Positions 9,389-16,970 of a DNA stretch of 64,000 bases are shown here, piece by piece. The notes under the pieces are model-generated. The model saw only the letters and a list, made by a program, of their open reading frames with translations, had not been told where the DNA came from and did no database searches. Location of the stretch: positions 12,249 to 76,248 of the forward strand of contig CBDCZR010000046.1 of NCBI GenBank assembly GCA_965224535.1, written 5' to 3'. The stretch's first letter is position 1, and every line of letters begins with the position of its first letter. A program made the position numbers and the translations under genes. The DNA is from JBCDHN01 sp965224535. Its GTDB lineage: Bacteria; Verrucomicrobiota; Verrucomicrobiia; Verrucomicrobiales; DEV007.

Positions 9389-9475
9389 GGGACCAAAAGG
9401 ACGTAAGGGACCAAAGGGACACCTTTTCCCGAACGACGTCGCTTTTGTCCCTTCGGTCCCTTACGTCCCTTGTGG
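9389..9475. repeat. Long hairpin built of AAGGGAC units
   Basis: The left arm 9389-9420 and the right arm 9447-9475 form a near-perfect inverted repeat of about 28 bp with a 26-nt loop. Each arm is itself made of tandem AAGGGAC/AAAGGAC units. It begins at the addA stop codon and could act as a terminator or mRNA stabiliser, but it lacks a T-tract. A shorter relative (aaaggacgaaaaggacg) follows the maf gene at about 42822. Confidence 0.75.
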
Positions 9476-9523
9476 TTTCGGGAGACGCTTGCGCCAACAA
9501 GCTTACCGCCGAATGATAGCCGC

Positions 9524-10954
9524 ATGAAAACACCCACCCTGTTCCTCGCGATCCTCGCCTTGCTCGCGAATCCGGCCCTAACCGCGGACGAAACCGGCCT
9601 GCGCGCCGGCGCCGCGTTGTCCAACATTACCCCAAAAATGGGCGTCCCGCTGGATGGCACCATCATGCAAATTGGTCCCGCCAAGCACGTCCGCGACGAG
9701 CTGTGGGCGCGTTGCCTGGTGCTGGATGACGGCGAAACCAAGCTCGCGTTCGCCGAGGTGGACAACACCATGATTTCCCGCGAAATCCACGACGCCGCCA
9801 AGGCGATGATCGCGAAAAAAGTCGGCATTCCCCCCAACCAAGTCTGCATCGCCGCCACCCACACCCATTCCACGCCGCGCGCCTACGTCGGCCTGAAAGA
9901 CGACGACTTGCACCGCGAATACCTGGACTACCTGGCGGTGAAAATCGCCGATGGCGTCCACCGCGCCCACAACAACCTGGCTGCGGCGGAAATCGGCTGG
10001 GGCAGCTTTCGCGAGCCGCGCTACGTGCACAACCGGCGCTGGCGCATGAAACAGGCCGTCGACAACCCGCTCGGCCAAAGCGGCGAGCAGGTGAAGATGA
10101 ATCCCGGCTGGAACGCGGCTTTGGCCGAACCGGCCGGGCCCGTTGACGACGAGGTGTTCGTCGTCGCCCTCCGGCATCGCGATTCCAACCAGCCCCTGGC
10201 GTTATTGGCCAACTACGGCCTGCACTACGTCGGCGGCATCCCGGGCGGGCAGGTCAGCGGGGACTACTTCGGCGTTTTTGCTGACCGAATTCAGCAAAAT
10301 TGGGAAGCAGACAGGCTCGACCCGCCCTTTGTCGGCATCATGACGAACGGAACCAGCGGCGACGTTTCCGCGAACGATTATTCCAAGCCGCGGCAGAAAT
10401 TCGCCGTCTTTAAGCGCATGAACATGATCGGCCACGACCTTGCCGACGGCGTGATTCAGGCTCTGGAAACCATCGAGTTTCGCGCCGACGCAAAACTGGC
10501 CGCCGCCGCCACGCGTTTGGAGCTGGACGTGCGCAAACCGGATGCCGAGCGCCTGGCGTGGGCCGAAAAAACGCGCGTGCTGCCGGATTCGCCGCTTCGG
10601 CTGACGCGTCCCCAGATTTATGCGCGGGAGGCGCTGAAATTGGCTCAATTTCCCGACAAGGTGGTGGTTCCCATCCAAGCCTTCCGCATCGGCGACCTGG
10701 CGATCGCGCAATCGCCGTGCGAAACCTTCGCCGAGACCGGGTTAAAGATCAAAGCGGCCAGCCCCTTTGCCAAAACCACCTTCACCATCGAGCTGGCCAA
10801 CGGCTACAACGGCTATCTGCCGCCCAAGGAGCAGCACGAGCTGGGCGGCTATGAAACCTGGCCGGCGCGCAGCAGTTACCTGGAAGTGGACGCGGAAACA
10901 AAGATTCGCGAAGGGTTAGTGGACCTGTTAGGCCAACTAAAGGCCGCGTTTTAG
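9524..10954 (+). CDS. Secreted neutral/alkaline ceramidase-like hydrolase
   Basis: The ATG at 9524 was chosen because it opens a clear signal peptide (MKTPTLFLAILALLANPALT, then A-D-E); the upstream in-frame start would put 18 non-signal residues first. The mature protein has the N-terminal-domain layout of the neutral/alkaline non-lysosomal ceramidase family: GAALSNITPK, CIAATHTHSTPRA (metal-binding His pair) and a second histidine-containing strand ANYGLHYVGG. Many planctomycete/verrucomicrobial proteins of this family have unknown substrates, so ceramide cleavage is not established. It is a stand-alone gene downstream of the AAGGGAC hairpin; the GNAT gene starts 17 nt later. Confidence 0.8.
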   Translation: MKTPTLFLAILALLANPALTADETGLRAGAALSNITPKMGVPLDGTIMQIGPAKHVRDELWARCLVLDDGETKLAFAEVDNTMISREIHDAAKAMIAKKVGIPPNQVCIAATHTHSTPRAYVGLKDDDLHREYLDYLAVKIADGVHRAHNNLAAAEIGWGSFREPRYVHNRRWRMKQAVDNPLGQSGEQVKMNPGWNAALAEPAGPVDDEVFVVALRHRDSNQPLALLANYGLHYVGGIPGGQVSGDYFGVFADRIQQNWEADRLDPPFVGIMTNGTSGDVSANDYSKPRQKFAVFKRMNMIGHDLADGVIQALETIEFRADAKLAAAATRLELDVRKPDAERLAWAEKTRVLPDSPLRLTRPQIYAREALKLAQFPDKVVVPIQAFRIGDLAIAQSPCETFAETGLKIKAASPFAKTTFTIELANGYNGYLPPKEQHELGGYETWPARSSYLEVDAETKIREGLVDLLGQLKAAF

Positions 10955-10970
10955 GCGGTTGTGCTCCGAA

Positions 10971-11486
10971 ATGACCGCGAAGTCCAACCCAACCTGTCAG
11001 CTACGAACCGCGGCCGAGGCGGATATCCCGCGCATTCGCGAATTTGCCGCTGAAACCTGGAATCGCTGTTACCCGGGCATCATCAGCCACGAACAGATCG
11101 GCTACATGTTAGGCTGGATGTACGCCCCGCAAAAACTCGCCGCGGAAATGGCTGGCGACATTTGGTTTGGCCTCATTCTCGCGGAATCGCAGGAAATCGG
11201 CTACGTTTCCTTCGGTCCCGGCGAGGAATCGGGCGAGGCGCATCTGCACAAATTTTACCTGCACCCGGACTGGCACGGTAAAGGGCTAGGATCGGCCGCG
11301 TTACGCGAGATTTTGACCCTGGCCCAGCATCACGGTTATGTTACGATGAGCCTGCGGGTAAATCGCGCCAACGAATCCGCGATTCGTTGTTATCGAAACG
11401 CCGGTTTTGAGTTGAAGCGCGAAATTTGCGACGACATCGGAGGAGGATTCGTGATGGACGATTTCTGGATGGCGAGGCATCTTTGA
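10971..11486 (+). CDS. GNAT-family N-acetyltransferase
   Basis: Cytoplasmic acetyl-CoA-dependent acetyltransferase of unknown substrate. The N-terminal LRTAAEADIPRIREF strand-helix, the central pyrophosphate-binding loop HPDWHGKGLGSAAL and the C-terminal NESAIRCYRNAGFE motif are the standard GNAT landmarks. The ATG at 10971 is preferred over an in-frame TTG 12 nt upstream. It lies 16 nt after the ceramidase-like gene and may share its transcript. Its stop abuts the start of a GAAACTC repeat array. Confidence 0.88.
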   Translation: MTAKSNPTCQLRTAAEADIPRIREFAAETWNRCYPGIISHEQIGYMLGWMYAPQKLAAEMAGDIWFGLILAESQEIGYVSFGPGEESGEAHLHKFYLHPDWHGKGLGSAALREILTLAQHHGYVTMSLRVNRANESAIRCYRNAGFELKREICDDIGGGFVMDDFWMARHL

Positions 11487-11548
11487 AACTCGAAACTCGA
11501 AACTCGGATTTCGAAACTCGAAACTCGAAACTCGGATTTCGGATTTTG
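11485..11548. repeat. GAAACTC microrepeat array
   Basis: Tandem GAAACTC heptamers are arranged as two blocks of three copies, each followed by GGATTTC. The array begins at the last two bases of the GNAT gene and ends 9 nt before the ATG of the SufE-like gene. It is the most regular member of the family in this window. Confidence 0.85.
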
Positions 11549-11557
11549 TGACCCAAA

Positions 11558-11989
11558 ATGCCCCCTGCCCTCCAGGAAATCGTCGATTTTTTCGAAAACC
11601 TGCCCGAACACGAACGGCGCGAGGCCCTGGTGACCTATGCGGAGTCGGCCCGGCGCCACGAACCGCGAGAAAATGAGCGCTATGACGTCGCCGACGAGCG
11701 AAAAGACGAGATTTGCCTGGATTCTGTCGGGATTTTTCTGCGTTTAGACGGCGATTCGGCGATTTTCCGCGTTCGTTTGGGTCCCAAGGTGCAAACCTTG
11801 ACCCGGGCGCTAACTTCTATTCTGTGCCAAGGCTTCAACCGTCAGCCGCCGGCGAAATTGGAGGCGGTTGGCGACGATTTCATCCCGCGAATCGTGGGCG
11901 GCGAGTTGATGCGCCTGCGCAGCCGCACCGTCTACTACGTGCTCCAACGGATGCGCGAGGCCGCGGCAAAAGTGACAGCTTCAACGTGA
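11558..11989 (+). CDS. SufE-like sulfur-acceptor protein (divergent)
   Basis: Members of this family accept persulfide sulfur from a cysteine desulfurase. The N-terminal LQEIVDFFENLPEHERREALVTYAE matches the SufE helix pair in form. The conserved cysteine region (GCQSxVW in SufE) is replaced by DEICLDSVGIFL, which keeps a cysteine at the equivalent place (Cys51) while losing the glycine and tryptophan. The C-terminal region GFNRQPPAKLEAV...GGELMRLRSRTVYYVLQRM fits the rest of the domain. It is 143 residues long. No sufS or sufBCD lies nearby, so the desulfurase partner is unknown. The start is only 9 nt from a GAAACTC repeat. Confidence 0.7.
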   Translation: MPPALQEIVDFFENLPEHERREALVTYAESARRHEPRENERYDVADERKDEICLDSVGIFLRLDGDSAIFRVRLGPKVQTLTRALTSILCQGFNRQPPAKLEAVGDDFIPRIVGGELMRLRSRTVYYVLQRMREAAAKVTAST

Positions 11990-12019
11990 CGCCGCCAAAA
12001 ATTCCCCTACCTGTTGGCC

Positions 12020-12649
12020 ATGATTCCAGCCCAAGAAGCGCTTGAGTCCCTGCGCGAAGGCAACCGCCAATTCGTCACCGGATTCCAAACCAGCGACCTG
12101 TCCCTGCACCCTTCCCGCCGCATGGAGCTAACCAAGGGGCAACAGCCCTTTGCCATCATCCTGGGTTGCTCGGATTCGCGCGTGCCGGCGGAGTTGGTGT
12201 TTAACCAGGGCCTGGGCGATCTCTTCGTCATCCGCGTGGCCGGGAACATCATCGCACCCTCGCAGATCGGCAGCGTGGAGTTTGCCGCCTCGCAGTTTGG
12301 GACGCGGTTGGTGGTGGTGTTAGGGCACTCGGATTGCGGCGCGGTCAAGGCCACGGTGGACGAGCTTCTCGAGCCCAACCCCACGCAATCGAAAAACCTG
12401 CGATCCATCGTGGACCGCATTCAACCCAGCGTCGCCGAGTTGATGGAGACCGACCTGCGCAACAATCCCGACGCCCTTGTGGAGCACGCCATTCGCGCCA
12501 ACGTCAGGGCCTCGGTCAACAGCCTGCAACACGGCTCGCAAATCCTCGAAGAACTCGCCGCCAACGACGGTCTGGTCATCGTGGGAGCCGAATATTCGCT
12601 GGAAACCGGCGAGGTTGACTTTTTTGAGCCGCGAAGGCCCGATTCTTGA
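12020..12649 (+). CDS. Beta-class carbonic anhydrase
   Basis: Zinc enzyme interconverting CO2 and bicarbonate. Metal and catalytic residues are in their usual places: C50-S-D52-S-R54 and H103-S-D-C106. The 209-residue length matches bacterial beta-CAs, and the RVAGN and AEYSLETGEV stretches are family-typical. The ATG at 12020 was taken instead of a TTG two codons upstream. It sits 30 nt after the SufE-like gene on the same strand and 70 nt before the convergent tRNA gene. No signal peptide, so it is cytoplasmic. Confidence 0.95.
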   Translation: MIPAQEALESLREGNRQFVTGFQTSDLSLHPSRRMELTKGQQPFAIILGCSDSRVPAELVFNQGLGDLFVIRVAGNIIAPSQIGSVEFAASQFGTRLVVVLGHSDCGAVKATVDELLEPNPTQSKNLRSIVDRIQPSVAELMETDLRNNPDALVEHAIRANVRASVNSLQHGSQILEELAANDGLVIVGAEYSLETGEVDFFEPRRPDS

Positions 12650-12720
12650 GGCGCATAAGGAGTGAGTCGGGCTTCATGAAGTTTGTCTCGTTCTGCGCAA
12701 TTCGCTGATGTTCAGGAAGG

Positions 12721-12804
12721 TGCTCTCGAGAGGATTCGAACCTCCACGGGTATTACCCCACTAGATCCTGAATCTAGCGCGTCTACCAATTCCGCCACGA
12801 GAGC
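12721..12804 (-). tRNA. tRNA-Leu (anticodon CAG)
   Basis: Class II tRNA. The acceptor stem GCTCTCG pairs with CGAGAGC, the D-loop holds GGTAGACGCG, the anticodon stem CTAGA/TCTAG encloses the loop TTCAGGA, and the T-arm GAGG-TTCGAAT-CCTC is present. A long variable arm (TGGGGTAATACCCG) is typical of leucine tRNAs. The 3' bases after the discriminator A read CCT, so the terminal CCA is not fully encoded. Confidence 0.97.
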
Positions 12805-13270
12805 TTTTTGCCTGAAAATGAGGCAGTTATGGATATTCTAATGGTAGCCATTGATCCGTTTTATACACCCATTTTGTACAAGATTCCTCAATTTTACCTC
12901 CCTCACCGATGAGCGCAACTGCAAAAGCATGGACGCATGGACGCATGGACCGTTAAGTGCGCTTCCGCGAGTGGCCCAGATGTTGGGAGGCGAACTTTAC
13001 GCGTATCCTTGCTCGGAAGTGGTTGAGCGAAGGAGAAGTCGAGGATTTCGCACATCAGGTTTTTGAATTGGTTTGCGGGGAAAAGAACGCGCGGGAGAAA
13101 TCTGGCCAAGTTTTGACTACTGATTTGGACTGGCTACTGAGCTTGGCACCGGGCGAAATTCAATTTTAGGTTCGGACACATTATATCAGACCGGTTGCCC
13201 ATTTTTCACTCTTGACGCCGGTGGAAGGCAACCCGGCAAAATCCTCTCTGACCAACGAACGGACGCCGGG
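12805..13270. other. Gene-poor stretch, no convincing gene
   Basis: Lower-GC sequence between tRNA-Leu and the ATCT microsatellite. A triple direct repeat of ATGGACGC occurs near 12930-12950. A 70-codon plus-strand ORF (12957-13169) contains a segment that could be a gene remnant (WLSEGEVEDFAHQVFELV), but it has no recognisable family or start signal. I do not call it a gene. Confidence 0.4.
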
Positions 13271-13311
<41 letters not shown>

Positions 13312-13329
13312 GCCTAACCTAACGCCCGG

Positions 13330-13944
13330 CTAGTCTCCCAATTCCAGCCGAAGCCGCTGCAGCACCCGGCACTTCGCGACGCGGACGGCTCCGGGGCTCA
13401 TCTGCATCTCCTCCGCCACTTCAGCAGGAGGGCGGCCATCCACGACGACGCGCCAAAACGCCCGCCAGGTGGCTTCCCGGAACTCTTCCTGGATCAGCTC
13501 CAACGCCTGGCGGTGCAAAATCGACCAATCCTCCGCGTCGCTGGCGGTTTGATCCACGCTGGCAACTTCCGGGGCGGGAATCGCGGCCAACCGGTGAAGA
13601 TTTTGGGTTCCGCCCTCGCCACGAGCCTCTTTGCCATGACGGCGATGGACGTCGGTCGCCTTGTTGCGGGTGATCACGCGCAGCCAGCCGCGAAACGTGT
13701 CCTGCGGCCGGTTTTTGTGGAAGCGGCCAATGTGTTCGGACACGGATTTGAAGACTTCCTGGACCACATCGGGAATGTCGTCGTGCGCCAGATTTTGCTT
13801 GCGGCACCAGTGATAAACCAGCGGCGTGTAGAGCTTCACGAGCCGATTCCAGGTTTCCCCGTCCTGATGCTTCAAGCCTGCGATGAGGCTGCGAGTCGTC
13901 GAGGCGACACCGGCGGGAGAGGCGCTGGAGCGGTCGGAATTCAT
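13330..13944 (-). CDS. ECF-type RNA polymerase sigma factor
   Basis: Small sigma factor (204 residues) with region 2 (TWNRLVKLYTPLVYHWCRKQ...DDIPDVVQEVF...FRGWLRVITRNKATD) and region 4 helix-turn-helix (ATWRAFWRVVVDGRPPAEVAEEMQMSPGAVRVAKCRVLQRLR). The type is common in planctomycetes and relatives, where such factors sit beside serine/threonine kinases. It starts 12 nt after the stop of the kinase gene on the same strand, so the two are almost certainly co-transcribed, kinase first. Activity may depend on the kinase, by phosphorylation or through its N-terminal zinc-finger-like motif. A 10-copy ATCT tract lies just past the stop. Confidence 0.93.
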   Translation of the reverse strand: MNSDRSSASPAGVASTTRSLIAGLKHQDGETWNRLVKLYTPLVYHWCRKQNLAHDDIPDVVQEVFKSVSEHIGRFHKNRPQDTFRGWLRVITRNKATDVHRRHGKEARGEGGTQNLHRLAAIPAPEVASVDQTASDAEDWSILHRQALELIQEEFREATWRAFWRVVVDGRPPAEVAEEMQMSPGAVRVAKCRVLQRLRLELGD

Positions 13945-13956
13945 GAAGAAGGCAGG

Positions 13957-15840
13957 CTAGGTTCGCCGGCGTGGCAACAGAATGAGCGACAAGATTACCA
14001 AAACGGAGGCAATCCCCGCCACCAGCAAAAATGCGCCGCGCAGCCCGGAGCGCGTTCGCTCGATATCGCGGTCCAGCGGGCGGGTGATGGCCAAAACCCC
14101 GGCCACGTCGCCGATTTTCCAGTCGCGCTTGGGGCTTCGCTTGTCACCGTTGTGGCATTTCACGCAGCTTTCCTGCATGAGTTGGGCGCGCGCGTATCGC
14201 ACCAGGGGTTGGCCGCTCTGTTTCGGGAATTCGTGGTATTCCAGCTCCGAATCCCCGCCGGCGGCCAGTTGGCGCAATCGCTCCAGGGCCACCCGCTCGA
14301 AATCGTTCTTCGGCCCTCCGTTTTCGCGCCAGGGATAATCGCTGTAGAGCCGCACCTGCATCCCGGCGTCGCCTGCGCTGATGCGGTCGCCGGAGTCGAT
14401 GGTGAAGGTGGCGGGAAGCGGGAGGGCGTTCTTCATTTGCGCGTATTCGTGGGTGACGTTCACCTTTTTCCAGTCCAGCCGGCCCACCACTTCTTCGCTG
14501 TAGTAGAGGTTGATCCGTTCCAGCATGTCCGCCTCCATCCGCGCGCTGTCCAGCGCCGTGGCCCGGACGAACCAACCCGATAGGTGGGAAAGATAAACGA
14601 ATCCCGCGGCGGAACCGGCCATCACCGCCACCATGACACTGGCCGCCAGGGGATATTTGCGGCACCAGCGCCACAATCGCTCGGCGCGGCCGATTGGCCG
14701 GGCGGAAATCGGGTCGCCGTTCAAAAAACGGCGGAGATCGTCCGTCAGGGCTTTCGCGCTCGGGTAACGCCGGGCCGGGGACTTGGCCATGGCCTTGAGG
14801 CAGATGGTTTCCAGGTCCCGCGGAATCCGGCCCTTGGAGCCGCCCAGTTTTCCGGGCGGGCGCGGTTCGTCCTCCAGCACTTGCAGCATGACCAGCCGGC
14901 GTCCGCCTTGAAAGGGACGTTCGCCAGTCAGCAGCTCGTAGAGGATCACCCCGAGGCTGTAGATGTCGCTTCGCGAATCGACCGCGTGGGACTCCCCGCG
15001 CGCCTGTTCCGGTGACATGTAGGCCGGCGTGCCCATCACCTTGCCATCGTCGGTGAGAGTTTGGTCGGCCAGGAGCCGCTTCGCCAGTCCGAAGTCGGTC
15101 AGATGGGGATGGCCGTCCGCGTCGATGATGATGTTCGACGGCTTGAGGTCGCGATGAATCACGTTGTGCTCGTGCGCATAACTCAACGCCTCAGCCAACT
15201 CCGCGACCAGTTCGGCGGCTTCGCGCGGTTCGTGGGAATCGCGCTTCAAGCGTGCTTCCAGCGTCTCGCCGTCGATCAGTTCGCTAACCAGGTAGCACAC
15301 CCCGTCCTCGGTCTGGCCGCTGTCGTGAAGCGCGACGATTCGGGGATGGGAGAGCTGCGCCGCGGTGCGTGCTTCGCGCAGAAACGCCTGCACCTCGGCC
15401 TCGTTCGCCAAGCTGCCGGCCCGGCCGATCTTCACCGCCACGTCGCGCTCCAATTCCAGATCGCGCGCCCGGAACACGTAGCCGAACGTGCCGTCGCCCA
15501 ATTCGCTGCGCAGTTCGAACCGGCCCAACTGGACGGGGCCATCCGCTAACCGCCCCGCGTAAGCCTGGCCGGGATCGAGATCCGGGGAACGGCCGTTCGC
15601 CGCGGTATGAGCCGCGTGCATCACCTCGTCCGGTACGGAAAAGGGAGCCGATTCGCCGGCATTCGGCAATTGGCGGAGTTCGCTCACCAATTCGTCCGCG
15701 TGATCGTCAAATCCGCCCAAAGCCGCTTCACACGCGGCACAATCCCGGATGTGCGCGGCGATCGCTTCAAGCCGGGAGCCGGTGACGGCGCCAACCGCGA
15801 AGCCCTGCAGTTCATTGGATGTGGGACAGGTGTGAGTCAT
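13957..15840 (-). CDS. Transmembrane Ser/Thr kinase with zinc-finger-like head and heme-c (DUF3365-like) sensor
   Basis: The predicted layout has four parts. First, an N-terminal H30-x3-C34-x2-C37 motif resembling the zinc-binding anti-sigma (ZAS) signature. Second, a Hanks-type kinase domain (about 108-372) with glycine loop LGDGTFGYVF, Lys137, HRD 229-231, DFG 249-251 and APE-like SPE. Third, a transmembrane helix near 397-418. Fourth, an extracytoplasmic region resembling DUF3365, containing C559-V-K-C562-H (a heme-c attachment motif), followed by a second transmembrane helix (about 598-622). The ATG at 15840 is preferred to a TTG two codons upstream. It precedes the sigma-factor gene by 12 nt. 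The architecture suggests a redox- or ligand-sensing kinase controlling that sigma factor; this regulatory link is inferred. Confidence 0.9.
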   Translation of the reverse strand: MTHTCPTSNELQGFAVGAVTGSRLEAIAAHIRDCAACEAALGGFDDHADELVSELRQLPNAGESAPFSVPDEVMHAAHTAANGRSPDLDPGQAYAGRLADGPVQLGRFELRSELGDGTFGYVFRARDLELERDVAVKIGRAGSLANEAEVQAFLREARTAAQLSHPRIVALHDSGQTEDGVCYLVSELIDGETLEARLKRDSHEPREAAELVAELAEALSYAHEHNVIHRDLKPSNIIIDADGHPHLTDFGLAKRLLADQTLTDDGKVMGTPAYMSPEQARGESHAVDSRSDIYSLGVILYELLTGERPFQGGRRLVMLQVLEDEPRPPGKLGGSKGRIPRDLETICLKAMAKSPARRYPSAKALTDDLRRFLNGDPISARPIGRAERLWRWCRKYPLAASVMVAVMAGSAAGFVYLSHLSGWFVRATALDSARMEADMLERINLYYSEEVVGRLDWKKVNVTHEYAQMKNALPLPATFTIDSGDRISAGDAGMQVRLYSDYPWRENGGPKNDFERVALERLRQLAAGGDSELEYHEFPKQSGQPLVRYARAQLMQESCVKCHNGDKRSPKRDWKIGDVAGVLAITRPLDRDIERTRSGLRGAFLLVAGIASVLVILSLILLPRRRT

Positions 15841-15893
15841 TCCCAAATTCTACCACGAAGGAAGCACGGGAAAGTCTTGCCAACAATTCCGCG

Positions 15894-16442
15894 TCAGTCA
15901 CCCAACGGTTGCTCCACACCATCCACCCAAGTCGCCTCATGCCGAAAAGGCATCGCCAAATCGGAATTGTCGAAGATCATGACCAAGGGGAGCGCTTCAA
16001 TGGCTCGCTGCAAATTGGCAAGCGTCCGGGAAAAACGCGCATCCAGCTTTTCGTCCGGCACCTCATGCCCGCCCTGCGCGACGCGGATGGAAACGCGTTG
16101 GCGCGAAATCTCCACGTCGCGAATCCGGATGAAAATCAAGGCCACGTGGTGTCCACTTTGAACGGCCTCCTCGAGAAAGTGGACTTTTTCGCCGATTGGA
16201 TCGGAAAACACCGTTTCAAAGATAAAACTCTCCCCTTTCGCCACCAGGGTTCGCCGAATTGCGTCCGCCAGTTGCGCTGCTTCGTAGGGCGGAATTCCAA
16301 GCTCGGCCGCCAGGTTGTCGGCATTGACGAATCTCAGGCCGGTATCCGCCAAGTGAGCTTCGAAGAACGTCGTCTTGCCAGCGCCGTTGGAACCGGCCAA
16401 CGCAATCAAGAGTGGACGCTGATCCAGCCAATCCCAGTTCAT
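15894..16442 (-). CDS. Zeta-toxin-like P-loop kinase
   Basis: 182-residue P-loop protein with Walker A GSNGAGKTT (17-25) and a downstream aspartate in FVNADNLA (D42), the arrangement seen in small zeta-toxin-family ATPases. Such toxins phosphorylate UDP-N-acetylglucosamine and related sugars in characterised cases. The FIFETVFSD and ALIFIRIRDVEISRQRV segments match the family's core strands. It is encoded 13 nt downstream of a ParD-like antitoxin gene, which supports a toxin-antitoxin module. The substrate here is unknown, and a non-toxic housekeeping kinase cannot be excluded. Confidence 0.82.
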   Translation of the reverse strand: MNWDWLDQRPLLIALAGSNGAGKTTFFEAHLADTGLRFVNADNLAAELGIPPYEAAQLADAIRRTLVAKGESFIFETVFSDPIGEKVHFLEEAVQSGHHVALIFIRIRDVEISRQRVSIRVAQGGHEVPDEKLDARFSRTLANLQRAIEALPLVMIFDNSDLAMPFRHEATWVDGVEQPLGD

Positions 16443-16455
16443 CCCGATCGAGACG

Positions 16456-16848
16456 TTACTCCGTTTCAGTTTCGGCTGCGGCGGGCAGAAATTCCCGGTT
16501 CACCAAGCGGCCCAACGTGCGTGTGCCGTCTTCTTCAATGCGAACCAGCAAGCCGGAACCGTCGGCCTCGGGCGCGGACTCAAAGTGGGGATACGGCCGG
16601 GATTGCAGGTACCGCCGCACCCGCTCGCGGCCAGTTTTGGAATCTGCCCGGGCAATCGCCTCCGAAACCGGCCGCGCATCGCCGGATTGCCGAAGCGCCA
16701 GCGCACAGTCACCGCGAATCAGCGGCTCGATCGCCCGGCCCAACTGCGCCCAAAACTCGATTTGGCCTGCGATAGATCGCTCCGCGATTTCGCCGGTCAA
16801 CCTGGCATCCAGGATCAATTCGTCGGAAACCTTCACGGGTTGGCTCAT
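16456..16848 (-). CDS. ParD-like antitoxin (partner of zeta-like kinase)
   Basis: The N-terminal segment QPVKVSDELILDARLTGE followed by AERSIAGQIEFWAQLGRAIE is the ribbon-helix-helix-like signature of ParD-like antitoxins. The C-terminal half (LQSRPYPHF...LVRIEEDGTRTLGRLVNREF) probably binds the toxin. The ATG at 16848 is preferred to the in-frame GTG three codons upstream. The antitoxin precedes the toxin by 13 nt, the usual gene order in type II modules, which implies autoregulation from the 16849-16970 intergenic region. Pairing of a ParD-like antitoxin with a zeta-like toxin differs from the epsilon/zeta and PezA/PezT arrangement. Confidence 0.8.
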   Translation of the reverse strand: MSQPVKVSDELILDARLTGEIAERSIAGQIEFWAQLGRAIEPLIRGDCALALRQSGDARPVSEAIARADSKTGRERVRRYLQSRPYPHFESAPEADGSGLLVRIEEDGTRTLGRLVNREFLPAAAETETE

Positions 16849-16970
16849 AATGAACACGGTAGCGTTTTGCTAATCGCCGTCAAGCACGAGGCCGGCCCAC
16901 GAAATCCCGCGAATGGAGAGCGTTCTGTAACACTCCCGCGTTAAGCCCCGTGAACACCAAAATTCACCTC

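Noticed and set aside
11485..11548. CRISPR-like array
   Set aside because: The 7-bp units are contiguous, with no spacers and no cas genes in the window.
12719..12721. Encoded CCA on the tRNA
   Set aside because: The bases after the discriminator read CCT, so CCA is not fully encoded.
12957..13169. 70-codon ORF after tRNA-Leu
   Set aside because: No family, no clear start signal, atypical composition; kept only as a note in the interval description.
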